Positions 50,021-62,420 of a stretch of 64,000 bases of DNA are shown here, in pieces (the first letter of the stretch is position 1; every line of letters starts with the position of its first letter). The position numbers and the translations under genes are program-made. The notes under the pieces were generated by a model, which saw only the letters and a program-made list of their open reading frames with translations, was not told where the DNA came from and ran no database searches. The DNA is from Rhinopomastus cyanomelas. Taxonomy: Eukaryota > Chordata > Aves > Bucerotiformes > Rhinopomastidae. The DNA lies in contig VXBP01008912.1 in NCBI GenBank assembly GCA_013400115.1, positions 645,501 to 709,500 of the forward strand, written 5' to 3'.

Positions 50021-50628
50021 CAACAGGAGCCTTGACAAGACCTGTTGTGAAGAAGCGTTGAAGGGCTATGGCACACACTGTGATCCACAGGAACTGCTGC
50101 AGCTAACAGAGACACAACCCAGCTACCTGAAAGCTGCCAGTGAGGTCACTTCAGCAGGCCAGCGAACCACATGGCCAGCATCAGCCCTGAGCCCTGCAGC
50201 TTTTGATAAAACCTGTGTTGATAAAGGTCACTCTGTCAAGGATACCCAAGTTCAAAACTTCCTCCAGCATATGTAAACAAAAACCCATGCAGCAACCAGT
50301 GAGGGTGATGACACAAACACCCACTGAATGCTCCAAACCAAGCAGTGCATGACAAGGATTTTGCAGTCTTAGGAAGACACTGCTGCTGCCCACACAAGTC
50401 TCTAGAAGCTCACTGATGGATCAACAGGAGCTCACTGTTCCAGAAGCTCTGCTTTCCACAGTGCAGTACTAGCTATTGAATCATTGCCTCAGTAGGGTAT
50501 GAATGAGCTGCAAGAGTGAATGAGCTAAATCTTGCAGATTTAGCCCCCGGCTTGAACCCTGAGCAGCTTAGTGCAGATTAAGTAAGGTTTTCACACGCAG
50601 ATGTCTCCCACAAGTTACCACCAGAGAA

Positions 50629-50738
50629 CCTGCCTGGACGTGTTCCTGTGTGACCTGGTCTAGGTGATCCTGCTGTGGCAGGGGGATTGGACTGGATGAT
50701 CTTTCGAGGTCCCTTCCAATCCCTAATGATTCTATGAA
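50629..50738 (+). mobile_element. CR1 3' terminus, young group
   Basis: CCTGCCTGGACGTGTTCCTG, then GACCTGGTCTAGGTGATCCT, and a tail of CCCTAATGATTCTATG. Confidence 0.92.
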
Positions 50739-51399
50739 ATACTATGTGTTCTCACATATTCCAGGACAGGCTACAACCTGCACTGACACCCTTGCAGAGG
50801 GACCGCATTCACCTTCTACTTAACCTTCTGGGACAAGTGGTAATTCTGTAAGCGCCAGCAAACACTGGTGAAGGACAGAAGAATCTGGGGAGAAAATGTT
50901 TGGCCTGAAAGCAGCAATTCAAACAGATTAACTTCTTTCTAATGAACTAATGTGATGTTCCTTATGTCCTAAGGAACACGAAAGACATGCCAAATGCTGC
51001 AGAACCTTACAGTTACTCTAGCAAGAGGGGATCCTTCCCCAGACCTTAAGCACAACCTCAAAGCCCATAAGCATTCTCACTGGCAAACAACTAGTATTAC
51101 AGCTCACAAGTTAGTAAAGAAAAGCTCAGTCCCATGCACAGTGCTCCACAAAGACCTCTTCAGCTCCAATTGCAAACTTTCAATTATTAGTCATAAAAAG
51201 ATGGCTTAAAAGCAAAGCGCATCCTGCAGATTCCAGCTAAATAAGGTTCATGCCTATACTATAACCTCTTCTGATGATGTGGAACACACTGAGCTCCAGA
51301 AACCCAGGAAGTGTTCAAAAATAGCTGTATTATTCCATCTTTCACTCCACCTCCCATTCTATTCACAATAAATGAATAAATAAAAGAAAATGGACATAC

Positions 51400-51680
51400 T
51401 GGTTAAAGAGCTTGGTCCCCAGAGCTATCAAGTTTAATGGCTTCAAGCTTCAACAGGGTAGGTTTAGAGTAGACATCAGGAAGACATTCTTCATGGAGAG
51501 GGTGGTCAGGCACTGGAATGGGCTGCCCAGGGTGCTGGTGGAAAACACATCCAGGGATGGGGACAAAAGTCGCTTAGATGTAGTGTGGGGGGATTTGGTT
51601 TAGTGATGAACTTGTAGAGTAGAGCTGATGGTTGCACTCTGTGATCCCAAAGGTCTTTTCCAACCTGAATGATTCTATGT
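51400..51680 (+). mobile_element. CR1 3' end, older group
   Basis: TGGCTTCAAGCTTCAACAGG, ACATCAGGAAGACATTCTTC, AGGCACTGGAATGGGCTGCC, a GTTGCACTCTGTGATCC block, TTTTCCAACC and AATGATTCTATG. Confidence 0.88.
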
Positions 51681-52561
51681 AAGTTTATATTTAACAATAT
51701 ATTAAAATTCCCCACTGCCTGCCTCATCACGTTTCAGTGCACTACAGCAGCACGGCACAAGTGTAACAGGTTGACAGAAATCCCTTCTACTTTCGCTCTT
51801 TTATAACCTTCTCTAAGAAATAACCTTTCCGCTGGAATTTTTCATGCCAGTTCTCAGCTAGTCCCCAAAATGAAATTTTATATGGAGATAGATAAAAATT
51901 CATTGACTCAGTTTTAGGTATATGACCGTGTGGATTTTAGGTGCATAACACAAAGACTTATTGGTCACATGAAAAAAGACATGATGATGTTATATTTCCA
52001 TCAGCTTTCATACAGTGGGATAAAAATGAAACCCATGTTGACTGCAGCATGCAGAGTTTCCTCCTCATTCCATACACAAGTTTCAACCCTGTTCACATGT
52101 GTTGGACTCAGATGTTTTCTGAATTGCTCAGAACAATCTGCTCTCAGAGGCTAAGTACTCAAACCAGGTCATGAACTACTGCCTCATCACACAGCGGTCC
52201 TTGCTGTCCTAGCAGTATGTCCCCACATATTCCAGTTTTCTTAAGAACTTGTAGCAAAACCAATTTTTAAATAAGGTTTTCTGATGTGTTGGAGCCAAAA
52301 GAAATTGTGGTCAGTAACCAGTTTAATTAGTCAGAGTAGACACGAAGCTACAAGCATTTTACAGCCAAAGCTGTGATACAGCAGAGCCTTTCCTCAACTT
52401 ACGCACACCAGCAATTACCACCCTACACCTGTAAAGAGCAGCTCTTAACCACAACCTTTAAGGTTTTAACAGCTGAGACATAACTCTCATGTCCTTAGCA
52501 AAGCTCACCTCCTTCAGTAACACTCAACTACAAGCAGAAGTAGCAACACCCTAAATCATAC

Positions 52562-52814
52562 CTAGGCTCTTCTCAGTGTCATGTAATGACAGGACAAGGG
52601 GCAATGGGTGTGACCTGGAACGTAGGAGGTTCCACGTCAATATGAAAAGGGGCTGCCCAGGGGGGTTGTGGAGCCTGCATCTCTGGAGACGTTTAAAACC
52701 CACCTGGACGTGTTCCTGTGTGACTTGGTCTAGGTGATCCTGCTGTGGCAGGGGGATTGGACTGGATGATCTTACGAGGTCCCTTCTGATCCCTAACATC
52801 CTGGGATTCTGTGA
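52562..52814 (+). mobile_element. CR1 3' region, young group, with a 40-bp class deletion
   Basis: AGGCTCTTCTCAGTGTCATG, GGAGGTTCCACGTCAATATG, then a jump from AAAAGG directly to GGCTGCCCAGG, and a tail ending GGGATTCTGTG. Sister copies carry about 40 more bases at the jump. Confidence 0.92.
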
Positions 52815-52849
52815 CTAGATATAATTTTTTTTTTTTACAGTGAAGGGAG

Positions 52850-53036
52850 TGAGATCCTGGCCCAGGTTGCCCAGATTGGTGATAGATGCTCCATCTCTGG
52901 AAACATTTCAAGATAGGTTGGATGAGGCTCTAGGCAATCTGGTCTAGTTGAAGGTGTCCCTGCTTACTGCACATGGTTGGACTAAACAAGTTTCCTCCAA
53001 GGTCCCTTCCAGCCCAAACCATTCTATGATTCTATG
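52850..53036 (+). mobile_element. CR1 3' end, older group
   Basis: GCCCAGGTTGCCCAGATTGG, CTCCATCTCTGGAAACATTT, CTTCCAGCCCAAACCATTCT and ATGATTCTATGG. A T-rich tract (about 52827-52840) separates it from the preceding young copy. Confidence 0.88.
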
Positions 53037-56000
53037 GAATCCAGACTACCTGCATCAAAGGCAATAAAGCATTGGAGCTCTAAAATACTGGCCAACAGCT
53101 GCCCCGGCCACACCTTCACCAAGCACCAAAGGTCCTTCAAAAAACTCATCCTCAGAAAGGGACAATCAGTCACAGAGCTTGACAGCAAAACACAAAAGAA
53201 AACAAGACTCAGTGATAATGTCCCCTTCTGAAAGGCTTCTTGATTCAAGTGGCCTCTTAATTACTCAGCAGGTAAAACAGCTCCCTGCAAAGTCTCAGGG
53301 GTCAGGATCAGAGAGGAACATTATGCTTATCCAGGATCTTCATCACAAGGCAAAGCCAGATACCCAGTAATTCTGGCTTCTTTTGCAGAAATACCAATCC
53401 TAATCTGGAAGCTCCATGAAGTGAAGACTTTTCTATTGCTAAGCAGCTGCAATGTTTAAATTAGCCTCCCCATTAACATTTTGCGTTTAATTCCCAGTTT
53501 CAACTTTGCTGAATTCAGCTTTCAGTCACTGAATCTTGCAATTCCTTTGTCCACTAAACAAAGGAAACTCCAAATATCTGCTATCTTCTTCCTGTCTGTG
53601 TAATTACAGGCCCTGATCAAGTTGCCCTTTTAACCTTCCCTTTGACAAGATACTCCATCGACAAAACAAACCCTATCGTTGCACGTTTTCTAGCCTTTTC
53701 TTTACACAGTCTTTCATTTTTATTTTTAACATAAAAACAACTAAAAAACTTGAAAATTCAGTAGTAATCAGCAGCAGGTAGCATAATTTTCCATGTTTAA
53801 TATTTGTATTGATATACTCCAAGATTATGTTAGTCTTTATCTGACACAGCACCACACTGGGCTCTGGCGCTCTGCTGCTATCAGTAGCAGCGTCCTTCCA
53901 TTTGAGATTCACAGAAGAAAGTCTCCGAGATGTAACCATGAGCTACAGCAGCTCTGTGCTTCTCCCTGGGTGTTATTCCTGGCCAGTGACGGTGTTTATG
54001 TTTCAGAAAAGGAAACAGATCTGATAAGTTCAATAGGCTACGGAGCATGTAAAATGAGAGAAAAACATTAATTCATAAATGCCAGAGACCAACATATTTT
54101 CTCCCAGGCATGCAGAATTCTCTCAGTCTAATCTGGACTGATTCTCTGCCATCATTTCTTCCAAGTGAAGTGATCATTTGCTCTGAAGGCAAGCAGCCAA
54201 GAGACTCTTTTACACCACTTCTGATTTTTTGGTGTAAAATGGCAGAACCGGGTTACAACGGTAGAACTCAGGTATTCAGCAGAAATGTCTTGATTCCCCT
54301 CAGCACATGACAGGCATTTTTGCTTATTGAATCTAAAAGATTCCATTGTTTTATTTTTGTCCAAATAAAGTAAAGTTCCTCAACAGAAGAAAGGATCCCA
54401 TGCTCCCCAGCACAGACCACCTGGATTGTTCCAACAAGCACAATCAAAACAAGAAAGCAAGAAAAGAGAATGAAGAAAACTTCATTCCCTCCCCACTCCA
54501 CTACAGCAGTATGATGCTTTAAAATCATTCAGTTTTTCAAATTCATCTGACTCGGACCAGCACTTCTCCTCTTAACCTACTTGCCATCTTCTGTGGTGTT
54601 TTGACTGCCACGGCAAAGGTGACCAGGGATGGACAGTAACTAAGAGCACTGGTGGGAATCGCTGAGGGCAACTGGCAAATTCATCACAGATGGGCTGGTG
54701 GCAACAGATTACTCTTCCTCAACGGCTGCTGAAAAGCTTTCAGACTGCTGCTGGCCATCAAACCTGCACGGACAAGAGGCCTCAGTAGCAGCAGTGTCCA
54801 GGTATTGCCACTGCCCAAGCACGGGATTTGTACTGTACCCAGACACACAGACTGCACGAGCCTCTGTCATAAAATTCTCACATGGCTGTGGTTTTAGTAA
54901 CAAACTCTTCAGATAATCCCCCAAAGCCCTTTTTCACACAGATGTTCCAAACAATTAAGGCGAGGCTTTCAAAACCACACGATGCTGCTCCAAGGGAAAA
55001 GATGCTCTGGAAGTTGTGTTTGAAAGTACCACCTTACTCTGCGCAACGCCTGTCATCACCGGGATAACCTCAGACCAGAAACATGTAAACCAGAAATACT
55101 TTGGAGTCAAAGAGGAAATAAATCCAACGTACAGCCCTGAACACTGGGACTTACCTGTTGATTGATCTACAAGTTCACTGCAAGGAGAAAGAGGAGCAGT
55201 GACTGCTAGATTGCTAGTAATAGCTACTGAGTGATGCCTAAAACCAGCACTTGTATTAGGTTTGTGAGTGGTGGCTGAGCTGCAGGAAAGAAAGGGAAAG
55301 AAGAAACCCATCACAAAGAGCTATTATACCTGACGGGCTCTACACAAGACAGATGAAATGTGAGCTCAAGTATTCAAAATAGAAAGGATACAATCATATG
55401 TCTGGTTAACTTACAGGAAATAGTTCCAGAAACAATTTTACACTAACTACAGTGATTTGAGCAATTTTTAAAAATAATACCAGCCAATTTCTCTCCATTA
55501 TACTCTGCTGGCAGAAAATAAAACATTTTTCTTTGAAATGATTGCCTCTGGTTTTGTTAAATGATGCAGCCTGTCAACATGTGGTCACCAGTTTTACATG
55601 ATCTTTCTGCCTCTCTGGAAAAGAACGAATTTGCAGCCTGACCCTCCCCGATATAAATACGTACTCTGGCAGCAGTTAAAGTTCTCACTATTACTACAAA
55701 AAAAGATAGCTAAGCAACTGCAATATAAAAAAGATCCATCTAAGTCAAAACGACACATTTTCAATTCAAATATGACAGTGGTTTTGTTTTTCTGAAATGC
55801 TAGTCCTGGCAACTCCTGCTGTTAAGAGCAGGAAAGAATTAAAACACGAGCAAAGGGTAATTCCGTCACCAGATGTGCCGGCCCAACTCCACTGATCTTA
55901 AAGGACAACACGGACCCTTGGTGTTAAGTGATTTCATAAGACTAAATATTTGAAAAACAAAGTGAGACAGAACTGTGGGATCCTGCTTTTGGTATACAGT

Positions 56001-56315
56001 TGTTCCAGCAAGCTCAGAGCAGCTGAACAAATTAAATGTCCAACCTTTTGCTGTCAGGTGGGACTCGCGTACTAATAATCCTGTAACTGCCTGATTGGGG
56101 TAGGTGCTCATCTCAACAACGTCACTAAACGCCTGGAAAAAGCAAATGGAGAACAAAACCCCCAAAAGGTAAAACACACTAATCTGTTCTTTAATAAAGT
56201 TGTGTTGAATTAGTCTTTATGCAGGACTTTGGGTTCTCTCAGAGGATTTGCCCATTTTGTAGTCTTTGCAGAGCAGGGCTTCCAGGTTTGCTGTCTTTTA
56301 ACGTTCTATGAATCT
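53037..56315. other. NPAS3 intron, unique sequence with candidate exon
   Basis: No CR1. It contains the exon-like segment at 55155-55279. Nothing else recognised. Confidence 0.5.
55155..55279 (-). other. Candidate exon with strong splice sites, NPAS3 strand
   Basis: On the minus strand a pyrimidine-rich run (TTCCCTTTCTTTCCTGCAG) ends just before 55279, and the segment ends CAACAG|GTAAGTCC, a near-perfect donor. The 125-nt segment is open in one frame (SATTHKPNTSAGFRHHSVAI ...), entered in phase 2 and left in phase 1. The NPAS3 bHLH exon needs an upstream exon leaving in phase 2, so direct coding splicing to it would break the frame. It could be a 5' UTR exon, part of a chain with another exon, or an exon of a non-coding RNA. 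I do not recognise the peptide. Confidence 0.45.
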
Positions 56316-56453
56316 GTGAGACTTGGGGTTGTGGAGTCTCCTTCTCTGGAGACGTTTAAAACCCACGTGGACACGTTCCTGCTGTGGCAGGGGGATTGGA
56401 CTGGATGATCTTTCAAGGTCCCTTCCAATCCCTAATGTTCTGCGATTCTCTTC
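56316..56453 (+). mobile_element. CR1 3' end, young group, with internal deletion
   Basis: GGGTTGTGGAGTCTCCTTCT, then CCACGTGGACACGTTCCTG joined directly to CTGTGGCAGGGGGATTGG. About 29 bases are missing compared with sister copies. The tail is GGTCCCTTCCAATCCCTAAT. Confidence 0.92.
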
Positions 56454-59400
56454 TAAGCTCCTCTGTACATGGAGCGTAGCACAGCTCACCTATCTTTTAA
56501 TCCCTGTTTAGGGATGAAAAGATACACAGAGTTAATCTTAATAATTAAATCATGGCTGTTGACAACATCAGTCACTGTGATTTCAGCACACACAGCTAGT
56601 ATTTGTATTCTTAGGGATGCTTGCTTCAAAAAACACACATCAGGAAAAACCAAGCTCTTAAGAGCGAGGGAGAAAAAGCAGCTGAAGTGCTCCCCAGAAT
56701 GCAGGAGGAGTCGGTGTGTCTGTGTGATGTTTAATGCCTTCCGGGCACTTGAGGACTTCACTGAGCAACAGGGTTTACTGTGGCTTTCATAAGGTGCAAA
56801 CGCGAATTCCCACATGGCCAGCCCGCTGACAGATACTACTGACAAGACAAAATGGGATCTCAACTATTGTGCTCATATGACCTGTGGCGGGACTACTGAA
56901 GAGAGACCCATGTGTCCCGACCCTCCAGTTTGAGACTGTCTCCTGTAGAGAAATCAGAGAACAGGAGTCTCATAATTGCCTCCAGCATCCCTGAAAAGTG
57001 ACAGCCACAAGCAGAGCAAAGCTGCTGCTGGAATTCTGGCCAGGTAGAAGAAAATTCTTCTACCAAGTAATTTTTAACTGAAACATCAAACCAACTAAAA
57101 CAGCTTTAGAATTTTCTGTAAGTGACCAGCATAAAAGAAGGTACTAGCCTGATAAACAAGAATAAACAACATCAGGAAGAGATTTGAACAGTAAATAATA
57201 ATGAGTATAGGACAAAAATGGGAACACGTCAGATGAAGGTAGAAGTTGGATTGCCAGGACACTTCAAGCTTTGTGTGCCTTCCAAAAGAATTCTCGTGCC
57301 AGTTTTAAAAGTCTTATTTAAAATATTTTATGAGTTCAGTTTACATTAAAATCTCAAATAAAATAGCATGGATGCTTTGTGTGGCCATCTGCTACTCTCA
57401 TCAAGTGTCTGTAGTGACGAAAATGAGGATTCTAGTAGTTTTACTGTGGAGATAATTGAAGCCTTTCTAAGAATAATTTCTATTCAGTTCTTCAGAGCCA
57501 AATTTTGCCCTTGGATCTGCACTCTATCTTGTAACACTGGAATGTGGCTGCTGTTTGAGCGGTTAGTATCAGCCTCTGAGTACCAAACATGAGCCACCAG
57601 TGTTTGTACATCCTTGTGCAAAGATGATAGAAGCTGGATTTCATACCTTTGGCAGTTGCTTTTGGGGTTTCCTAGCACGCTTAGATATTGAAATGATATA
57701 AAAGCAGTGCAGGAATCAGAGGCTGGTTACCAGTGATCCCAGGTTCTCATTTTAATCCTACCCCTAGTTTCTAGTCCAATCAAGAGCAAAACACTAACTT
57801 GACCCACACACTCCTAGTATTAGCTTGACAGAAAAAGCGTTCTGAGAGTTAGCTTATGAAACACATTTTTAAGCCCTCACAGAACCCAAACCCGCAAAGT
57901 TTCTTCCTAGAAGTAATCCACTAGTTTCAATAGGATTATTCAGGGACCTCCTGATTAAATCTGAACTGCAGCTTCAGCCCCACGCAGGCAAGTCCAGCCT
58001 GTGGGTTAGGCAATGCTTAGTGCTGGTGTAGCCAGAGTGCAGTCTGGAGAACTTATCTATTGAGAAAACACACACCTGACACTGACTTGAAGATGCAGTC
58101 CCTGCACCATGTACTTTTACAACTTCAGTACCGGAATCAGCCTCATTGCTATGGGATGCTGCCTCCCGCTGCTTTCACTGCAGCTGCTGGAGCCCTGCTC
58201 ATATGGGCTGGGAACGTTCCAAAAAGCTGCTTTCCTTTCTTTGCTGTGACTGCTTATCTGTGACTGCTCCCAACTGCCCCGTATCACAGCGTTTGGTGCC
58301 CTGTGAGGACACAGAAAACAGCTGCTGTTCAGCTTGTCTCTCAGTAAGTCTCAGGAGATCTGAGCTGACCTGGTCTGAGGGAGAATTTCCTTGAGAAGAT
58401 CATCCTTCCCCCAACACAGATAAAGTAGCCAAGGAAAAGAGAATGGAGGTAGGGGTATGAAAAAGGAAGATCTGAGAAAAGAAAGCACACTCAGTTTTGC
58501 TGTTGGAGACTGAAGGGCAGATGAAGTGTTAGGTCTGATACCCACATCACCACGGGCCAACCGGGAATGCTGGTGCACAGTGAGCTCCCATCAGGCTCAG
58601 ACTCTAGGGTGAACACCTACACATGCATTAGGGATGGGGTGCAGAAGCTAGCTTTACCTACATTAGCCAGTAAATTCCCTATAGAACACTTATGGGGGAA
58701 ATATGTCAGGGGTAACAGATCTTGGGGAGGGGGGTTTCTTCCAAACAAACCCCAAAGCAAGAGCTGCACAAAGCAAACAGAACAGATGTAGAATTCTGTT
58801 TCAAAGCACAAACTGCATCCCCTTGACTTCTCTGAAATATGTTTAGCCCTTCACTGGAAACAGCTGGACACCAGTGAATACAGATATCATTTCATATACT
58901 GCTGGAAATATGTGCTATGCGGGAGCTGTGCACGGGAATAAAGATCCTGGCTACACAAACACATTAGACTGGCACAGACTGGCAGTCCAGCTGAAAGGAA
59001 TCACTTTCCTCTCGATGCTGGCACTGTGTTCCCACCCCACATCACCACAGCTCTAGGAATAGGTACTATGTGATTTTTACTGGGTGAGTTCACGGGTTCC
59101 TTCATCCAGTTTGCCACAAGGATGTGGAAGTGCCCACACACCCGAGGGTGGCACAAAATGAGCGTGGACACATCTCCAAGCACCACCAGCTTCACATATT
59201 CATGAAGGAAGGGCGAGGGTAGGAGCAAGAGCACATACTCAGCCGAAGCTGTCAGAACAATGAGGGATGCCAGAACGAAACTGCCCACTTGGAATCGGGC
59301 CAGAATTACCATTCCTTTCGAAATGCTTACTGAGAAGTATGAAAAGTGCTAAACATTCATAAACACAGCCAGTCAATACCTTAAATTCTCCCTCGGTCCC

Positions 59401-62189
59401 ATCGGTAACCTCAGGCTCTGCCAGGGCAGTGGTTTGTTTTGGGCTTTGGTGGAACCTCAACCTTATAGCGAAACCACAGAGACCGAACAAAATAGATTTC
59501 AATCTAATTGACAGCATATGTTTCTATATCTCTATTCAGTAGCTGATAGAAATAAATAATACACAGCGTGCCAGTGATAACCACGGCAAGTACAACGCTC
59601 CAGCCAACTGCCTGAATTGCATTCTAATGGGATCTCAGAACGGATCTGTGCCAGGTTCCTCGGGGGTCTGTTCACTTGATTCCTTTCCCTTCATACTGGT
59701 TTGTAACAAATACAGCTAAAACTCACTTATTAATTTCTTCTGCTTTGCAGGTTCAGAACCAGTTTGATGCTCTCAAAGCGTTTTTCATACCATGCTAACC
59801 CCAACCTTTCTCTCTTGACTCCTCAAGGTGCAGCACAGTCTTCGAATTAAACTGAAGCCTGACTAATGCCCAGTGCTGGTTAAAACAGCTACATGCTACC
59901 TGAAATAATATTTCTACACGAGGCTGTTTAGATGTGCAGCCAACTGAAATCTGTCTGGCCTTAAGAACTGTTTATACATCCTTAAGCCACCCCAGGTCCT
60001 GAAAGCAAAGCCAACTTTTTATCAAATTTAGTGACTCCACGACCCTCCTAGGAGAAGTTTTAAGCCTTGAACTAACGAAAGCACTACTGTAACCCGTGTA
60101 TTCAAGTGTATGTTTCATTTTGGGCTGGGATATAAGTTCATTTATTTTCCAGTGTCTTGTAGTGAGTGTCATTAAGCTATTTTATACTGGCAGGTCCAGT
60201 TATGACCTCTTCCGCCTCTTCACAATTTAGCACCTCCAGTTGCTCCAAACATGCTGCTCTTGGTTTTGTCCGAGTTATGTTAGAACCCAGCTCTGTGCAA
60301 CTTCATCACAACTTCACTACAAATGATGAAAGCTCAGCCTCAACTCGCCTGCACAGAGCCTGTCACACTTTCAGAGGCAAGCACAGCGCGTTCTGCTCTG
60401 GCTCAACCCAGGTGACCAGAGCCACTAGTTGCCAAGAACCCAGCTGGGGATTGTCACAACATCTGGTTCCCAGCAATATTCCATTGCTTGTGAACGTGCA
60501 CAGCTCCCAGACAAGCATATCCAGAAAGACACAGATCTTTTTCGTCCTTAAATAACACTCCATTCCTTCTAAACATGCACAGCTCCCAGACAAGCACATC
60601 CAGAAAGACACAGATCATCATCTTCCTTAAATCGTGGAACTCCCCAGTCAAGAGTATTTCAAAAGCTTAGTTTGCAAGAACTGTACAAATGAGAGGGGTA
60701 AATACAGGGATTACTGTGGACCCTCCTTCTGCCTCTCTGCTCAACCTCTGACTGGAGTCAGAAATTTTCTTTTCCTATCTCAAATTATACCTGACTAGGA
60801 TTAGCTTACCAGAGAACAGCATCAGGTCACCACTTGGATTTATTTTTGGCTTCTTTTTTTTCTTTTTCTTGGGGGATGTGATGCCTTTTGGTAACAAACA
60901 ACAGCAAATTATTTTCTCTTATTCACCCCAGCCCAGACGTTGAAGGTAGAAGCAGAAAAAGCCGCAGCTCTTAGGACTGCTGCTGGAAAGAAAGGTGTAA
61001 TTCACCTCTTCACCTCTATTATTTGGCTCTAACTACACAGATAAAACCCCTCCCTGAGAGTTGCTGGCAAGCATCTCTTCTATATGTGAGCAACACTGAC
61101 ACAGTAGAATCCCTTTGCATGGATCACTGAGTACTCCAACCTTCAGGAGACACAAGTTCACTCAGCGGACAAGTAATATTCTTCACTGCCCTCCTTTCGG
61201 TGCCTTTTAACTCCCTTTCCCTCAAAATAAATCCATCCTGTGCAGGATATGTTCCTCATTACAAACACTCATTGTCAGGGGAGCTGGCTGCAGGCAGAGG
61301 GCCCTTCCAAGAGCACTGGTGAACAATCTGGGCTGATTTCAGCTCCCTGGAATGGATCCCACCCTCTCTGTGAGCTCTTCAGTCAGGGTGGGGAAGAGTA
61401 ATGCCCTCAGAGGTACCACGTTCAGACAGCACCTACACCATGCGCCCAGTGCTGCGGCATAAGCTCATACACACAGATTTGGCTCTGCTCTTATAAAGGT
61501 GGGATTACATTTTGGTGGGTCTGCAGATATGTCCTACTTTGCTGCACTTGAATTCCCACATGGGCTTTGGCTATCGCTCAGCTGGCCAAAAGCTCTTACT
61601 ACCTTTGGCAGCAAAGGGTGGAGATGAAGGTCTGTTGGAAGGGGATGTAAGTTGGGAGATGTCAGAAAAAGTGCGCTTCCACCCATCATCAATGGCCACG
61701 TCTTCCCTTTCTATCTTCCATGTCTTTGCTCCATTTGATGGCTTCCTAGTTAGAGCAGCCTGGTACGCTCCAGCCCTTCATGCCCAAGGACAACAGGGAG
61801 GGAAGCTCAGAAGTAACAAAGGAAAGCAAAGAACAGCAGCAAGTCAGCCGAGTATGGACCACAAGTCATGTAAGGTATCTGCTGCAGACTAGTCAATCAA
61901 GAAAATGAAGTAGATGTGGACTAATTTATAACGTTAGAGGAAGTTTCACAGTCACTGCCCTGGTATTCATCGATCAGGCTATAGAGCGAATCCTCTCCAA
62001 AGCCACTTGCAAGTACCTTACGAGACCAGAGGTGAGTAGGAATGGAAAGGGCTAGTAATGCCTCACCAGCTCAACTACCTTTTATGAGATTGTTTTGAAT
62101 GGGTACAAGGTCTGTAGTTCCATGGTTTATCTTGACTGGACAAATATCTTCAATTTAGCCTCCTAAAAGATCATTCTAGTCAAATTGGT
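56454..62189. other. NPAS3 intron, unique sequence
   Basis: About 5.7 kb free of recognisable CR1, with the 79-bp tandem duplication at 60476. Short open frames only, none with a known domain. Confidence 0.5.
60476..60634 (+). repeat. Tandem duplication, 79-bp period
   Basis: GCACAGCTCCCAGACAAGCA occurs at 60498 and 60577, and TCCTTAAAT at 60545 and 60624, so the two 79-bp units align without gaps. The source of the unit is unknown. Confidence 0.93.
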
Positions 62190-62420
62190 GAGATAGAGGC
62201 TCCACAGTGGAGTGAAGGACTGATGGAATGAAACTCAAAAGGCTGTGATCAGTGCTATAAAGTCCAACCTGCAACTCTCTTACTACTACTGGTATCCTTC
62301 AGAGATTAATATTGGATTCAATACCAATTAATGTCTTCTTTAATGACCTGGATGATAGGATGAATTGCATTCTCAGCAAGTTCACAAACAATACCAAATT
62401 GGGGGAGCACCAGTAGAGGT
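62190..62420 (+). mobile_element. CR1 reverse transcriptase core fragment, decayed
   Basis: Positions 62330-62400 read as FFNDLDDRMNCILSKFTNNTKLG. This matches the CR1 reverse transcriptase segment with the FADDTKLG catalytic motif, in which the two catalytic aspartates of the FADD motif are now asparagines. Upstream, GTGATCAGTGCTATAAAGTC matches the same element. No 3' end is present, which is unusual because CR1 copies are normally 5'-truncated. Confidence 0.8.

Noticed and set aside
62020..62045. GAG|GTGAGTAGG donor-like site on the plus strand
   Set aside because: A short open frame precedes it, but I found no acceptor or recognisable peptide. The neighbourhood includes CR1 remnants.
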